From positions 1,540,097 through 1,604,096 of the forward strand of contig CAJFCJ010000008.1 in assembly GCA_904063045.1 (NCBI GenBank): a stretch of DNA of 64,000 bases, written 5' to 3'. Below the pieces are notes generated by a model. The model was not told where the DNA came from, did no database searches, and was given only the letters and a program-made list of their open reading frames with translations. The stretch's first letter is position 1; each line of letters begins with the position of its first letter. The DNA comes from Dimorphilus gyrociliatus. Lineage: Eukaryota; Annelida; Polychaeta; Dinophilidae. This document shows, piece after piece, positions 38,198 through 50,476 of the stretch. A program made the position numbers and the translations under genes.

Positions 38198-41046
38198 CTG
38201 TAGGAATTAAAAAAGACAAAGACTATTTAAAAAACATTATTAACAATAGTTAAGGATATTAATTCACTTAGATATTTATTGTATTAGTGATAGCATAACA
38301 GACAATATTCTTACAATTTCAGAGATATAAGCAATATTATCAAATACATCTTCAACACGAAAACAGTAGATAAAATTACATAGTAAAAGACGAATAGCGA
38401 GTGAATACTTTGAACCGATAAAAATAAAAGCATCTTTGATAAGATGGAATAATAACGTAAAAATTGTCGCACCTTTGTTAAGATATAAATTTACGAGTTG
38501 ACTTTATCAAAAAACTATAGAAAGACGGAAGAAGTAACAAAGTCTCTTGTTTTTTATCTATCATTCATTAATCAAAATGACATATATTAGTTACGAATAC
38601 TTTCATGGTTGAAACATTGGATAGAATTATCATAATATTTTGTTCAATATGTAAAATTTACAAGTATACAGTATCCTGATATACACTATATAAAAAAGAA
38701 CTATTGTATGCATTTATTCTTCTCATTCTTTTTGTAGAGTTTTAAATAATAAATGGTAAAAATAACAAATCAGTAAACATTTTGCAAAACAAGTTTCCAT
38801 TTTTCAATTGAATAATAGAAAGCCAAGAATATTTGTCCTTGCTGTCTCTATTTCGTTGTTCAATTTAATCCGAAAGCAAAAAAAAATAACTAAACGATAT
38901 ATTTGTCAGATCATAATTCCGTTTATCGATGAGGAAAATATTTAACTTAAATAACTTTCAATATTTTTTCTTCCTTTTTCTTCTTCATTTGCAAATATCA
39001 CCTAAAGAACAAATATATACTATTGCTACTGCCTGTTAACTTGTTAATGAGTTTGCTAGCTTCTCAAGTATGACTATTTACTTTTAAAGAGAAAGAATAT
39101 ATGGTCTTTTTTATTATAAAACATACAACTCATTCGTTCTTATCTTAGTCATCAAAGTTGATGACAAGTTATATTGGGTAAAAGAGTGAATCAATATTAT
39201 TATTAGTCATAACTACGAGAATTTATAAAAACATAATAGTTCTTTCAGATACATAAACATATCGCTATAGGATCGTGTTTTCATCAAGTCGTTATTGAGA
39301 CTAAATTAACTAAGAGAAAGTTACGATCGGATATGGAAAGAGTAATCAAAAAACAGCAAATACTCCGGTCCAATCGATTTACTTTTGTATGTCTCCATTC
39401 TCGTATTTTATACATGAATTGAAATTTACTTTACAGAATTTTTACAGAATCACGTATGAAAACATTACGCAAGAAATGAAAACAATTAGGGTTTAATTAT
39501 AAGTAAAATGACCTTTCGTAGTACAAAAAAATGGTAAATAATATTCGTTAATACCTGACAATGAGTAATACGGAAAGTTTCCAGATCAATTAAGTAACGA
39601 CACGAGAAATAGGCCGATATAAAATAATTGGATAATGTCGAAAAAAGCCAACATTCGCCTATCAAAAACATAGGTCAAGGTATCGTAATAAATCAAATTG
39701 TTGGTATTTTGATACATTAAACAAGGGTACACTATATTTGCGACTCTCTCTTCACAAAGGAAAGTTAATGCTTCGCATTTCATGAACAAAACTTTAAATA
39801 AGAGTTTTTTATATATTCTATTTTGGTATGTAATCATATAGATTTACCAACTTTTCAGTTAGATAATAAATTAACAGATAACGGATATAAAAAATGTAAT
39901 GGAGAAGTAATTTTTGATTAAAATTTATTTAGGGTTTGGAGAGATACTTTGGGTTAAATAAAATATTCTTATCACGAAAATTGTACTCGTAAGTAAATAG
40001 AAGTACCACCGAATAAACAATAAGGATCAGAATCATAATAAACAGGGTTCAAAGACATAAAAGCATTATTTACATAATTTAATCGAATTTTTTTGGTTGA
40101 CGAAAGTCGTACTTGATAAGCTTTCGGCGTTTCAAAATAAAGTTATATTACTATACTGAATCGTTTTGAAAATCGTTTTCTGGATAATACGAAAATCATT
40201 CAAAAATGTATACAATATCACTTGACTAGTTTTTTTTGAATGTGGCTAATTTACGAATTAATTCCTGATTCTTTAAGGAGATTTTACTGTTCAATTACTA
40301 TTAGAGGAATTATTTTTCTTTATACAACAAAAAAACTTAGGACGAAGACGAGTATTAGCTGCTGAAAGTGCTCAAACCTATTGTATAATGCACTCCATAA
40401 ATTGAAACGATAAAAATATCGACCTATTTAAGAAATGAATTATTTATTTTCATTTATATTTTATTTAGCATACGAAATCTGTTGAAGTAAAAGTAAAAGA
40501 ATATTTATTGAATTCGTTACAGACTAAGGAAGATTTTTCCCCCTGCTTCTTTAAGGCTAAAATTACACAAGACTACTCAGGAAGGAAATTACAATTATAT
40601 CTTACGCTTGGATTAAGATAAGAAATAGCTATTGAATAATGTTAATAACGGCAATTACCCAACAACCTATATCCCTCCCCCTATTCCCATGCTACAATGA
40701 ATCCACTCCCACACCCCACCATCGAGTTACCCTCGGTCTGTTCAGCAGCAATTTGACCGTTAATATATTTAATGTAGATATCTTGGCTGACAAATTTACA
40801 TAAGCAGTACTTAAACAGTAAAAATTACAAATATTTTTCATTACCTTCATTGAAAACTTATTAAAAACACTGCGATTATCCCAAGGAGAAATTAAGCGGG
40901 GGGAAACTAGGTCATAAAAAATGGCGGATTGGTCAGCCGATGGTCAATGGGAGCGAACAGTAATTAAAATAGTAAGCATTGAAATCCGGACATATATTTA
41001 ATATAAAACTGGCTAGTATGAAAAAAAAGGTTTCTAGTTGACATAC
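38198..41046 (-). other. Probable first intron of the betaglycan-like gene
   Basis: The acceptor TTTTTTAATTCCTACAG ends at 38198, eleven bases before the start codon. A minus-strand donor GTGAAG|GTATGT lies at 41047/41046. The intron between them would be about 2.85 kb. No coding sequence seen. A GC-richer, C-rich plus-strand patch (CCCTCCCCCTATTCCC) lies at about 40660-40735. Confidence 0.5.
40917..40950 (+). promoter_or_regulatory. AAAATGGCGG (YY1-type) with CCAAT-box-like repeats
   Basis: AAAATGGCGG at 40917-40926 matches the YY1 core. GATTGGT and GGTCAATGG just after it contain inverted CCAAT-like sequences. Regulatory role inferred from position in the same GC-richer island as the CRE/E-box. 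Confidence 0.3.
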
Positions 41047-41300
41047 CTTCACTGGTAACCAATCTCTTTTTCTAGTTGTGATTTGTTCTTCCTTTACAAT
41101 TAACACTGAGCCTAAAACGTCGTGAAAATTTTTCCAAACAAATAAATTTCTTCGTTACAGACGATACTTAATTTTTTAAGACAAGTCCAGAGATGATTCG
41201 ATCGCTGAAACTCACTAAAAACAGGAGAAAATTACGATTTTCGAGTTCTTGCGTACGAGATTGTTTTGTTTGGAAGCTCATTAACATTTCTAAAAATACG
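41047..41300 (-). other. Candidate 5' non-coding exon of the betaglycan-like gene
   Basis: Ends with the donor GTGAAG|GTATGT at 41047/41046, and the next coding exon carries an acceptor just 5' of its ATG. The upstream edge is a guess, placed near the promoter-like motif at 41307-41320. Confidence 0.35.
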
Positions 41301-41306
41301 GGAATC

Positions 41307-41320
41307 CACGTGACGTCAAT
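41307..41320. promoter_or_regulatory. Overlapping E-box and CRE (CACGTGACGTCAAT)
   Basis: CACGTG (41307-41312) overlaps TGACGTCA (41311-41318), known binding sites for bHLH-Zip and CREB/ATF factors. An AGATGGCGC (CTCF-type) site follows at 41351-41359. The pair lies just upstream of the proposed 5' exon of the minus-strand betaglycan-like gene. Confidence 0.55.
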
Positions 41321-41360
41321 AGACCGCAGCGACTCCTATTGATTTGTTTGGCGCCATCTG

Positions 41361-42665
41361 CCTTATGTGAAAATTTTTATATATTTCAAGAACATTCAAT
41401 AAAAATGCCTTTGAAAGCAATAACATTACTGTAATATAAATATAGTGGACCTTAAAACCATTATTTAATAAAGAATGGAATGAAATGCATAACCAGAATA
41501 TAAATTTTTAATTTAAAACGACTTTGGCAAAAACTTGTTCTGGTTTAAAGACTTTACACAAATAAATATATATATATATGGTTTAGATGAATGTCAGTAT
41601 AACGTGTCATTACAATATGTAAACAAAAAGCCTTCAACCACAAGAAAAAAAGAAATATTTTAAAAATTTTTATCTAAAAATAATAACAATAAATAATGAT
41701 CTTAATCTCTTTAAGAAAAGAAAAATATAATATGGCCAGAGGGAGACAAGAAGAAAAGGTGGAAAAAGCCAAAGAAATTGATAGATATATAGTATAAAAG
41801 ATAGCAAAGAGATTATCTTACAAATCACTATCTGTTTTATAATTTTACACTTTTAACTAACATTAATAGTTACGTATTTCATTTTCCTTCTATCAGCAAT
41901 AATAGAAAACTTCATTCCATATAATATGGAAGTAATATATCTATTAATATGCTGTATAGATGCGTATATACAGTATATACAACATATAGAGTATATATTC
42001 TATTTAATGATCTATTATTTTCGAAATGATTCATTAACTATATGAAAATTTAATATAAGAAAAAGTAAAGTAATTAAATAGGTTAATATTACTTTAGAAA
42101 TAGATTTTTTATTTTTACTCTACATTCCCACCTTGAAAATTCACCTTTATAGGTAAAACAAAGCTTTAAAATCAAAACGTTTCCTATTTCTTAATCTTGT
42201 TCGCAATATTCAAATGGCGAAAATTTAATTAAAGTGAGAAATATTAATACTTTTGCAGTATATGACAAAAATATATTGGATATATATTCTAATATATATG
42301 TTTATGTTGTTTTTCTTTAAGTTTATCTATATTTGATTGTAGGCTTATTTTTCCACGAAATGATCAATCCCCTTTTCTTTTGTGTTTTTAATTATATATT
42401 CACTTTTTCTAGGTATTGTACCATTTTTTTATTACAAAGTTTAAGAAACTGTTTTGCAAATATTTTAGGTTGAATAAACATAAAAATTTAAGGTAAGTTT
42501 AATGTTTTATTTGTTATGTTTTCCTTTTTTTTATTTTTTGCGACCATCTTTTAAGAATTTTTATTAACATAACTATAAGCGTACGTTTTCAACACTACAT
42601 TACACAGTCAAAAGCTATATCTAAGTACAAATATAGTATATAGACCTCCGCTAAAAACGTCTTTT
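41361..42665. other. Intergenic between the betaglycan-like promoter and the laminin 3' end
   Basis: No gene seen. A TTTATT at 42506-42511 reads AATAAA on the minus strand about 155 nt past the laminin stop and is its likely poly(A) signal. A TATACAGTATATAC unit lies near 41968. Confidence 0.55.
42506..42511 (-). other. Poly(A) signal of the laminin gamma gene
   Basis: TTTATT on the plus strand (AATAAA on the coding strand) about 155 nt past the stop. Placed by position only. Confidence 0.4.
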
Positions 42666-45600
42666 CTACTCTTTCGACCAAACTCGCTTCGGCTTATCTG
42701 GGAAAACTTTTTGAATTTTCTTTAATGCTTCTATTTCTTTCAAGAAGAATATATTCTGCTCCTCGTATTCGGCTAATGTTTGCTCGCTTGTTTTAATTAC
42801 TTGCGTCATTTCTTCTATTGAACTTTTAATTTCTGATTCATCGAACTTCGTTCTTAATCCAGTATATTTTTCTTCTAATTCTTTGAGGCGCTCTTCGTCA
42901 ATATCCCCAAGAGTATCTATTGAAAAAAAAACCATTATATTCACTATATTCACTTACAATTCTTGACAAGCCTGGTCATATATCTTGCTATATAATTTTA
43001 AAAGTAGTGCCATCTATATTACTTTCAGTGAATTAAATTATACACGCACCCATAATATTCTTTATTTCATCAATTAGCTTTGTAGAGTTCTCTATGCTCT
43101 CCTCCAAGTCTCGTGTAGTGGTGGATATTTGTGAAGTGACTCCGGAGACCTAATAAATAAATAAATATACCGGTTTAAATATAAATAAATCATTATAAAT
43201 ACCTTATCAAGTGTTTTCTTATTATCCTCGTTTATAGTTTGGGTATTGTTAACATAAATTGATGTTTTTTCATATCCTTCTACCAAATCTCTCATTGATT
43301 CAGAACATTTGCTAATAGTTTCATTGCTCTCGTTTAAGTCTTTAAAGACATCTTTAATTGTTTGATCGATATTTTCACTTTCCTTCTCTCCTTGTCGAAG
43401 AGTCTCCACAGCCTGTGATGAAACACTATCAGCATTTTCAATGTTCTCTCCAGTTTCGATACTTTTCATATTACTTTCTTTAATCCATTGTTTGGTTTGG
43501 TGTGAATTCGCTTCCGCTTCTTCAGATTTTTTCTTGCTACGTTGAATAACATTATCAAAATCTAGCAATCTTTTGTATGTTTCTTTTGCAGTTTTTATAG
43601 CATATCCAGATTCTTCAACAGCTCTAGAAATTTTCTTTTTCTCCATATATGCTTGGGCCAGCAGTAGGTTAAATCGTTTGGATAACTCCATTATTTCATA
43701 TATTTGTTTCTTTGTCTTTTCAACATTTGGTCTCATCTCTTCAGCATCTTTCTCATATTTTTCTTTTCGATTTTCGAGAAGTTCCTTAATCTTTTCATAT
43801 TGTTCATTTATTTCATTTAACATATTTTCATAAATTGTTAAATTGACTTTGTAGCCTAAATCTCTATCAACATTGACAGAGATCTGAATAACTGCTTTTC
43901 TCAAATCGTCTGCAATTTTTTTATAGCTCTCTATTAGATCCAAGGTATTTTTATAATTACTTCGAACTGATGTAAGATTTATCTGCAATTCTTCAATTAG
44001 ATCTTTTAGAAGATCAGGTTTATCAAACGTTTCAGTAATTGTTTGTTGAAGCTTTTCAACTTTTTCAAAGTTTTCATTGGCAGTTTTATTTATTTGTATA
44101 GCCGACTTATGAATTGAGTCAGCAGTATCTCTTGCTTTAATAGCAATAATTGTTAGTTCAGCATTTTGCTGACCATGCTCATTAAGTAATTCTTCTGTTT
44201 TATGAAGCAACGCCCAACTACTATTCAACTTTGACTCAACTTCATCGAGATTATATTGGGTATCGTTTATTTTTGCTCTCACTTCCATCAAATTTTTGTC
44301 AGTAATGTGCAAATTTTGGTGTATTGTTTGTGTTCCATTCATTAATTCTTTTAATTTCTCTTCTAGCTCTTTCCAATCGTTCGATAGCTTTTCAGCAAGC
44401 ATACTCATTCCACCACCTCCCGTTTGTTTCAACGCTTTTTCATATAAAGCAGATATTGAAGCATTTACAGCTTCTAACTTTTCAGCAAAATCTGAATCAT
44501 TTAGTTTCTTTGGATTGTCACGAATATCTACTATCATCTGTTCCACTTTCATCAAATTGTCTCTAGTAGTATTAACAAGCGATTGAACTTCGCTGTAGCA
44601 TAAATCACATTCCAAGCAACCCCTAGCCTTATTATAGCGATTTTCTGCGCACACAGAACACGTTTTGCTAACGTAATTTGGCTTACATTTGCATTCTCCA
44701 GTGAACAGATCGCATTGTTCGGACAAACTGCCTTCAGGATCGCAATTACAAGGTTCACAACCAGAATATGAGAATCCCCAATGATTTTCAATACATTTAT
44801 CACACCTTAAACCACTTACGCCTTTATTACAATCGCATTGACCACTTTTTACATTGCATTGTCCCTGACCTGTCTTTGTACCGGTCGTATTACACAGACA
44901 GGCGGTACAGCCTTTGCCAGAGTCTAAACCGTAGAAATTTTGTTCACACTTATCGCATCTTCTACCTTCAACTCTATCGAAGCAATCACATTGGCCACTT
45001 TTCAAATCACAGGTTAAAAGTTCATCAGTATAGTTATCAGGCTTCTTCGTTCCGTTAAAGTAGCAACTACAAGCTTCACAGCCTTGACCGTAAGTCATAT
45101 TAAAATAACCTGGAGCGCAATCTTCACAATGTGAACCCATCGTCGATTCCAAACATTCCAAACATTCTCCCGATGTCCTATTACATGGATTGATGACATT
45201 AGAATGAACGTTTCCATTACATTTACATTTCACGCACGGTCCACCTCCCTGAGTTGCTGGTAAATCTGGATTTCCGTAGTAACCAATTGAACACTCCATA
45301 CATCTTAAACCACTATATCCTTCCAAACAATTCAAACAAACTACATTCTGAAACTTATCAACAGTACAGGTTGCAAGATTCTTTTTTGTGTTTTTACATT
45401 TGCAAGGTTGACAATCGTTTGGTCCTCCTTGGAGAGCATTACCATAGAAAGCATCTTTACATTTTTCACAGTGATCTCCTGTTGTATCATGTTTACAGTC
45501 AAGGCATACTCCAGTTTCTGGATCACAATCAATAGCATGCCCATGGCAGTCACACTTGACACATCTGCCATACGGACCAGGCGTACTTCGATAGTAACCA

Positions 45601-48271
45601 GGTGCACATTTTTCGCAAGAAAGTCCTGTATATTCTGGTGGGCAAGTACAATTCTCAACCATCCTATCAATATCGCCTCCCACTGAAGTGTCCGCTGATT
45701 CCAGCGCAAAATGTGTCAACTTGTACTTAATTACTCTATTCGGTACAGCGGCTCGTATCTTTATCGCTGTCAAATTTGATAGAACTTGTGCTATTGAACT
45801 ATCATCAGTAAATTCTAAACCATCCCTATTCAATTGAATTTTATACGAAGCACCCATGACTTTAGGAACTTTCGCTAATGTTTTTTTAATCTGTAAGCCA
45901 TCAGTTCCCTCCAATATAAAATCATTATCCTGATTATACGGATTAACTTCAGATTCGCTTACCAAAGTAAAGGTAACAAATTTGTAAAAACTCTTCCTTT
46001 GATCACCTAGGAATTTTTTAGGGGCTATAAAGAAATACTCATATCCATCAGTAAATTCAATTCTTTTTGGCTTAACCAATCCAGAATCATGCTCCAGATA
46101 GTCTTCCGAGGTATTCAGAGATTGTCCCATGAAAAACTCTTCTAGTTTCCAGCCATCATTATCAGCTTTAAAATTGGCTTCGATTGTATTTTTATAAAAG
46201 TTATCAGCTACAGTACAAATATCAGTTCTATCAGAACAATAACATGGCAAGCATCCTCGTGTTAGATTTCCAGAAAATCCAAAGAAACTTTTTATGCATT
46301 GATCACAGTCAGTACCTTTTACGTGCGCCTTACATTGACAAGTTCCTCTATCGCAAAAACGGGTACCCTCATCATTGCAAGTACATTTTCTACATCCTGA
46401 ACCAGTGTTATAATAACCATCTAGACAAGAACTACAGAATTCATCCGTTGCACCCTCTTTACAGGTACATTTGCCCCCTACTGGATCACATTTTTCGGTA
46501 TTTAATAAATCACATCGACATTGATAACAAGGCAGGGTTGGATCGTCTAAATCTCTGTAATGGTTGTCTTCACACAATTCACAATTTCTTCCCTTTGTAT
46601 GACTTGTGCAATATAAACTACAGTCACTACCACTACCAGTTGCTTTATATAGGGTTGAGTTAAATATGCATCTTTCAGAATGAAAGTTACATTGACATCT
46701 TTTACACGCATTTACATTTTCCGGTGTACCGGGCATTGGTGGAACATCCTGATATTCTTCCAAGCATTTCTCACAGTTCGGACCCGTTGTATAATGAGCA
46801 CATTCACACATCCATCTCTCACTATAATATGTGCAGGTATCTGCATGACCGCTGCAGTAACAACTACCGCCAATGTGAATATTACTTATGCTATAAAATT
46901 GCCGACGAAGATCGTCTTGGTTGGCGTAGGGAGTTGTTATCATCTCTTGCAGAGAAATTCTTATACCTTTTACTGTTACAAAGTTTTTCATCATTTCTTG
47001 CGTAGATGTATGGCCGGAAAATCGATTTATGTTAGGCACAAAAATCGCTCGACCATATTCATAACCAATAAAATCTACGTACTGTCTCGTACAATAAGGA
47101 GCGGAAAAATTATCCTTCGTAAATATTGGATCCGAAAGCTCCCAATCGTGCATTCCATATCTTCGTTCACATGTTAAACTGTATATGACATAGGGTTCCC
47201 ATTTATCATCAACTGTCAATCTTTCTATAACAAAACTTTGAGGTGCTGTTGACCGAAATTTGATCTTAATGTTCGCCAAAATCATTTTCTTTCCTGTAAT
47301 TTATAAGAAAATTAGTGTTCCACTTTTTTCCGACCGTACGACATGTAAAAATCTACTTTAAAAAAATAAGTCGCCTTTCTTGTCTCTGCTTTCATTTAAA
47401 GATAAAAAGTTTGCTTCACTTCAAATACGCTTTTAGAGCCTTAGAAGGCATATCTAGGTCAAGCAAAACCTATTACACCAATAAAACCGTTTGTAATTGC
47501 CGTATAATTCGTAGTCTAGCATTAGGAGTGTTAAACACATGTATAAGTATTTCTCAAAAATTGTTACGTAATCGATTAGTAACTATACCAATTAGAAAAT
47601 TTTTGTTTCTGATAGTATCTACAGAATATACATATACTGTTAACTATATTTTATGTCCATTGTTTTATTGGGAGTAACATAAGCCCCTAACTCGAACTGC
47701 TTTGTTCTCACGTAGGTTACTCTTCAAGCTTTTTTTTATTCAATGGAAAATTTTCTATGGGAAAATCAAAAAATGTAGAGATGCTAATATATCTAGGCGT
47801 GGTGCGTTTAAAAACCTATAAGGTCAAAAGGTTAGCGTCGTACAATATATACAAACAATTTAACCTACCAAACAATATCGTAACGTTAACTGGGCTTCTA
47901 GATATAGTACGATCAGTATAGGTGGTAGCGCTGGCCCAGAAAGTTGAATCCGAAGCATCTGTCATTCTTTCAGGTAGAAGGGTAGTATATAAAGTATCTC
48001 CACTATATCTTTGATCGTCGCAAACAAAGCATCGAACTCGGGTGGAACCTCTAGAGGTAGTTGTCGTCATAAAGCAATAGCTTTCTCTTGATCCTCTGTA
48101 ACCGCATTGACTTGTAACATTAGGAATTAAACCTCTTGCTATATTTGTTAAACCAGGACGACAGAAAACAGGGTTATTCTCCTCGTCCATACATCTTGAC
48201 CTCCTTCTCTGTGTGTTTGCGGTTTGAAATAGGAGAAGGATCGCGCAGACCACCAACGTAAGGGCATTCAT
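42666..48271 (-). CDS. Laminin gamma chain, complete, four coding exons
   Basis: Secreted basement-membrane protein that assembles with alpha and beta chains. Exons 48271-47869, 47293-43203 (4.1 kb), 43149-43050 and 42916-42666 join in phase to give 1614 residues, close to the usual gamma-1 length of about 1600. Order: signal peptide (1-20), laminin N-terminal domain to about 275, laminin EGF-like repeats to about 500, laminin IV (L4) domain about 515-680 (GWKLEEFFMGQ), more EGF-like repeats to about 1027, then a coiled coil to the C-terminus. A single L4 domain between two EGF blocks defines a gamma chain; beta chains lack this L4 type. Two departures from vertebrate gamma-1: the nidogen-binding loop NIDPNAV is NVHSNVI here (about 45187-45216), and the C-terminus ends KPKRVWSKE. 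It lacks both the penultimate-region Cys and the Glu at third position from the end. Confidence 0.97.
47294..47868 (-). other. Intron 1 of the laminin gamma gene
   Basis: 575 nt between donor TTTG|GTAGGT and acceptor AATTACAG. It interrupts the LN domain. Nothing else recognised. Confidence 0.85.
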
Positions 48272-48358
48272 ATTTTTTTTTTCAGCTCACTCTCTCTCTT
48301 ACTCTCTCCCCTTGCTTTAACTCCTCTTCTCTTCAATATCCAAACTGGTACTTTGCCG

Positions 48359-48395
<37 letters not shown>

Positions 48396-48800
48396 CCCAA
48401 AATGTGCTCTTCTACAACTATGACGGATTCTCAGCAATCGTTCATTTAACGTCGTCAAATACTTCTTATCCGATTGTTCTCTTCTAATCTACGAATTATA
48501 TTTTACCAGTATCACTTCTGTTATCCTAGTTTTCCTTCTCCGTTCACCACCTTAATCTCCTTGCTTTCCCACTATGAAACGTACGCCGCACGCCGCACTA
48601 GGTTGGCTTGGTCTGGTCGAAAACTCGAGACGATATCGCTAACAGATTAAAAGCGACGTCTAGCGGTCGAGCTTCCCGACAAACTGGGCCAGAAGCCCAG
48701 AAGGTTAACGATAACGTCCTGTTGGTTAAACTCTGCCCTCTCAATCTCTAGCTCTACCTCTAGCTCCCCATTTATTTCTAGGTCAAATCACCTAGCATGG
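48272..48800 (-). promoter_or_regulatory. 5' flank and probable promoter region of laminin gamma
   Basis: Immediately 5' of the ATG the coding strand is GA-rich (GAGAGAGAGTGAGCTG). A (TA)n run follows at 48357-48395. A GC-rich island with several CpGs then lies at about 48575-48700 (ACGTACGCCGCACGCCGCAC). No TATA box can be assigned because of the TA run. Inferred from position and composition. Confidence 0.4.
48357..48395. repeat. (TA)n microsatellite
   Basis: Nearly pure TA run in the laminin 5' flank. Confidence 0.85.
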
Positions 48801-49551
48801 TGCAAGTGTATGTACAGTAAAAAACGTTTTTTACATATCTTTGGTGTGTGCAGATTTTGTAGGTTTACTCTACCACCTTTTTATCTGCAAGCGAAAGTTA
48901 AGATTATGTAATCTTCATGTAAGAGGTGGCTTTGTCGAACTGCTAATAGATAAGAAATTCATATTGAAAGGGAAAATAAGAAAGAAATGTTTCGGTCAAA
49001 GTTGAAACGTCCCTTTACTTGTTTATTTCATTTTATCTTAAATGAAAAGAAACATAAGCAGTTAGTCATATCCTATATATAACTCTTCTTTATAGACTAA
49101 AATGTTGTTGTAAACCGAGGCTAATGTACTGGAATATTTTTATAACTTTAGTTTTTAATTTATTTATTCTTTACATCTATCACAGATCTAGTACTTATGA
49201 AAAGAAGGGCTGTCAAAAACTAAAGGGAGGCTACAAGTGAAACTGAATAGCTGAATTGATAATTAGACCTATATGGTATTTTAAGCCAGACTATTGTTAT
49301 TTTTTAAAACTGTACACTGAAATCTATAGCAAGGTTCTTCCTTAAGCAGTATATGTTACTTAAAAAATTTTTTCACCTATATTTGAATTGACCACTTTAG
49401 TCATCATTCAAGTGTAAATGCTTGATTGCTTACACCTGTTCATATCACTCTATCATCTCATCTTAAGATTTCATAATAGATTAATTACAATCTCAAACTT
49501 TCTTTTACAAATAGGAATTACGTAACAAAGTTTCTCAGAAATTTTATCACA

Positions 49552-50476
49552 AGATGGCGCAATTTATCTGTCGTTCTAAAATAGCTTTCCCGTTAAGTAC
49601 AATAGAAGAAAAGTAGTTTTATTGCCAAGCTTTTTCTATCTTCTTCAATATCAATAATACAAAAAGTGAAGACGAGTAAAATTTGATAGCTTGTGGGTAT
49701 AAAATTAGTAATAATTCTAATAAAGATATATGTGTTAGTGGGATAGTTATAATGATATAGGGCATATAGAGGGCGTCTCGTTTCAGTGAATAAGTCAGTT
49801 ATGTATTATAAGAAACTTTTCTTCAGTTGGTTGGTTTGTAACCTTGAAAAAATGTTAAAGCGCCATCTACAAGTGTGTTTGTCCGAAATATATACCACAG
49901 AGGGAGCTTCTATTCTTTCAGTATTTATTACAAAATCATTAAACATTGAATAAGCTGAAATATATAAAAGTATTAATAAAGAAAATAAAATAAAAAGAAA
50001 ATTTTTATTAAATTTTTCCTTCCTACTTAAAAGTTTAGAAATTTCATGTTATAACAATAAAAACTGTCTTTCGGCATTTTAAAGTATAGAAAGACAATCT
50101 TTCAAGAACGAAAATATTTATAATTATAGCCTTTTAAAAATTTATATTAGGAAAAAAATAAGTAAATAAATACCATAAAAGAGGTTGGATAAATGTTTTT
50201 AGAACGTACTCTTTCATATTATCGGACAACGAAAAGAAATTACTTTGATGAACTTTTAACGCCTGACCGCTTGAACTATTCATTCAAAACTGTATTCTCC
50301 AAGGTATAATTTATTACACATATCTCTACACCGTTTCATCCTTTGCTCTACGGCTCACTAGTCTGACTCAGTCTCTTAAGCAATTTTTGGATTTTGAATG
50401 ATATAGTTTATAGACAATGGGAAATTTTGACGGAGTACTCTTAACCTAGGGTGCGCTTTCATGAAAAGCGCCATCT
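49552..50476. promoter_or_regulatory. Cluster of four CTCF-core-like sites
   Basis: AGATGGCGC at 49552-49560 (+), AGAGGGCGT at 49768-49776 (+), AGATGGCGC at 49860-49868 (-) and at 50468-50476 (-). All fit AG[AG][GT]GGC[AG], the core of the bilaterian CTCF motif. The two plus sites precede the two minus sites, so they converge. A boundary role is inferred. Confidence 0.4.
50237..50300 (+). repeat. Dispersed repeat, copy 1
   Basis: About 60 nt sharing ACTTTGATGAACTTTTAACG, then TGACCGCTTGAACTAT and ATTCAAA, with a second copy at 59126-59188. Both copies have the same orientation. Confidence 0.75.

Noticed and set aside
43573-47677. Many plus-strand open frames opposite the laminin gamma gene (for example 46184-46663 and 46680-47177)
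   Set aside because: They are antisense shadows of a cysteine- and Lys/Glu-rich coding exon; no independent start context or domain.
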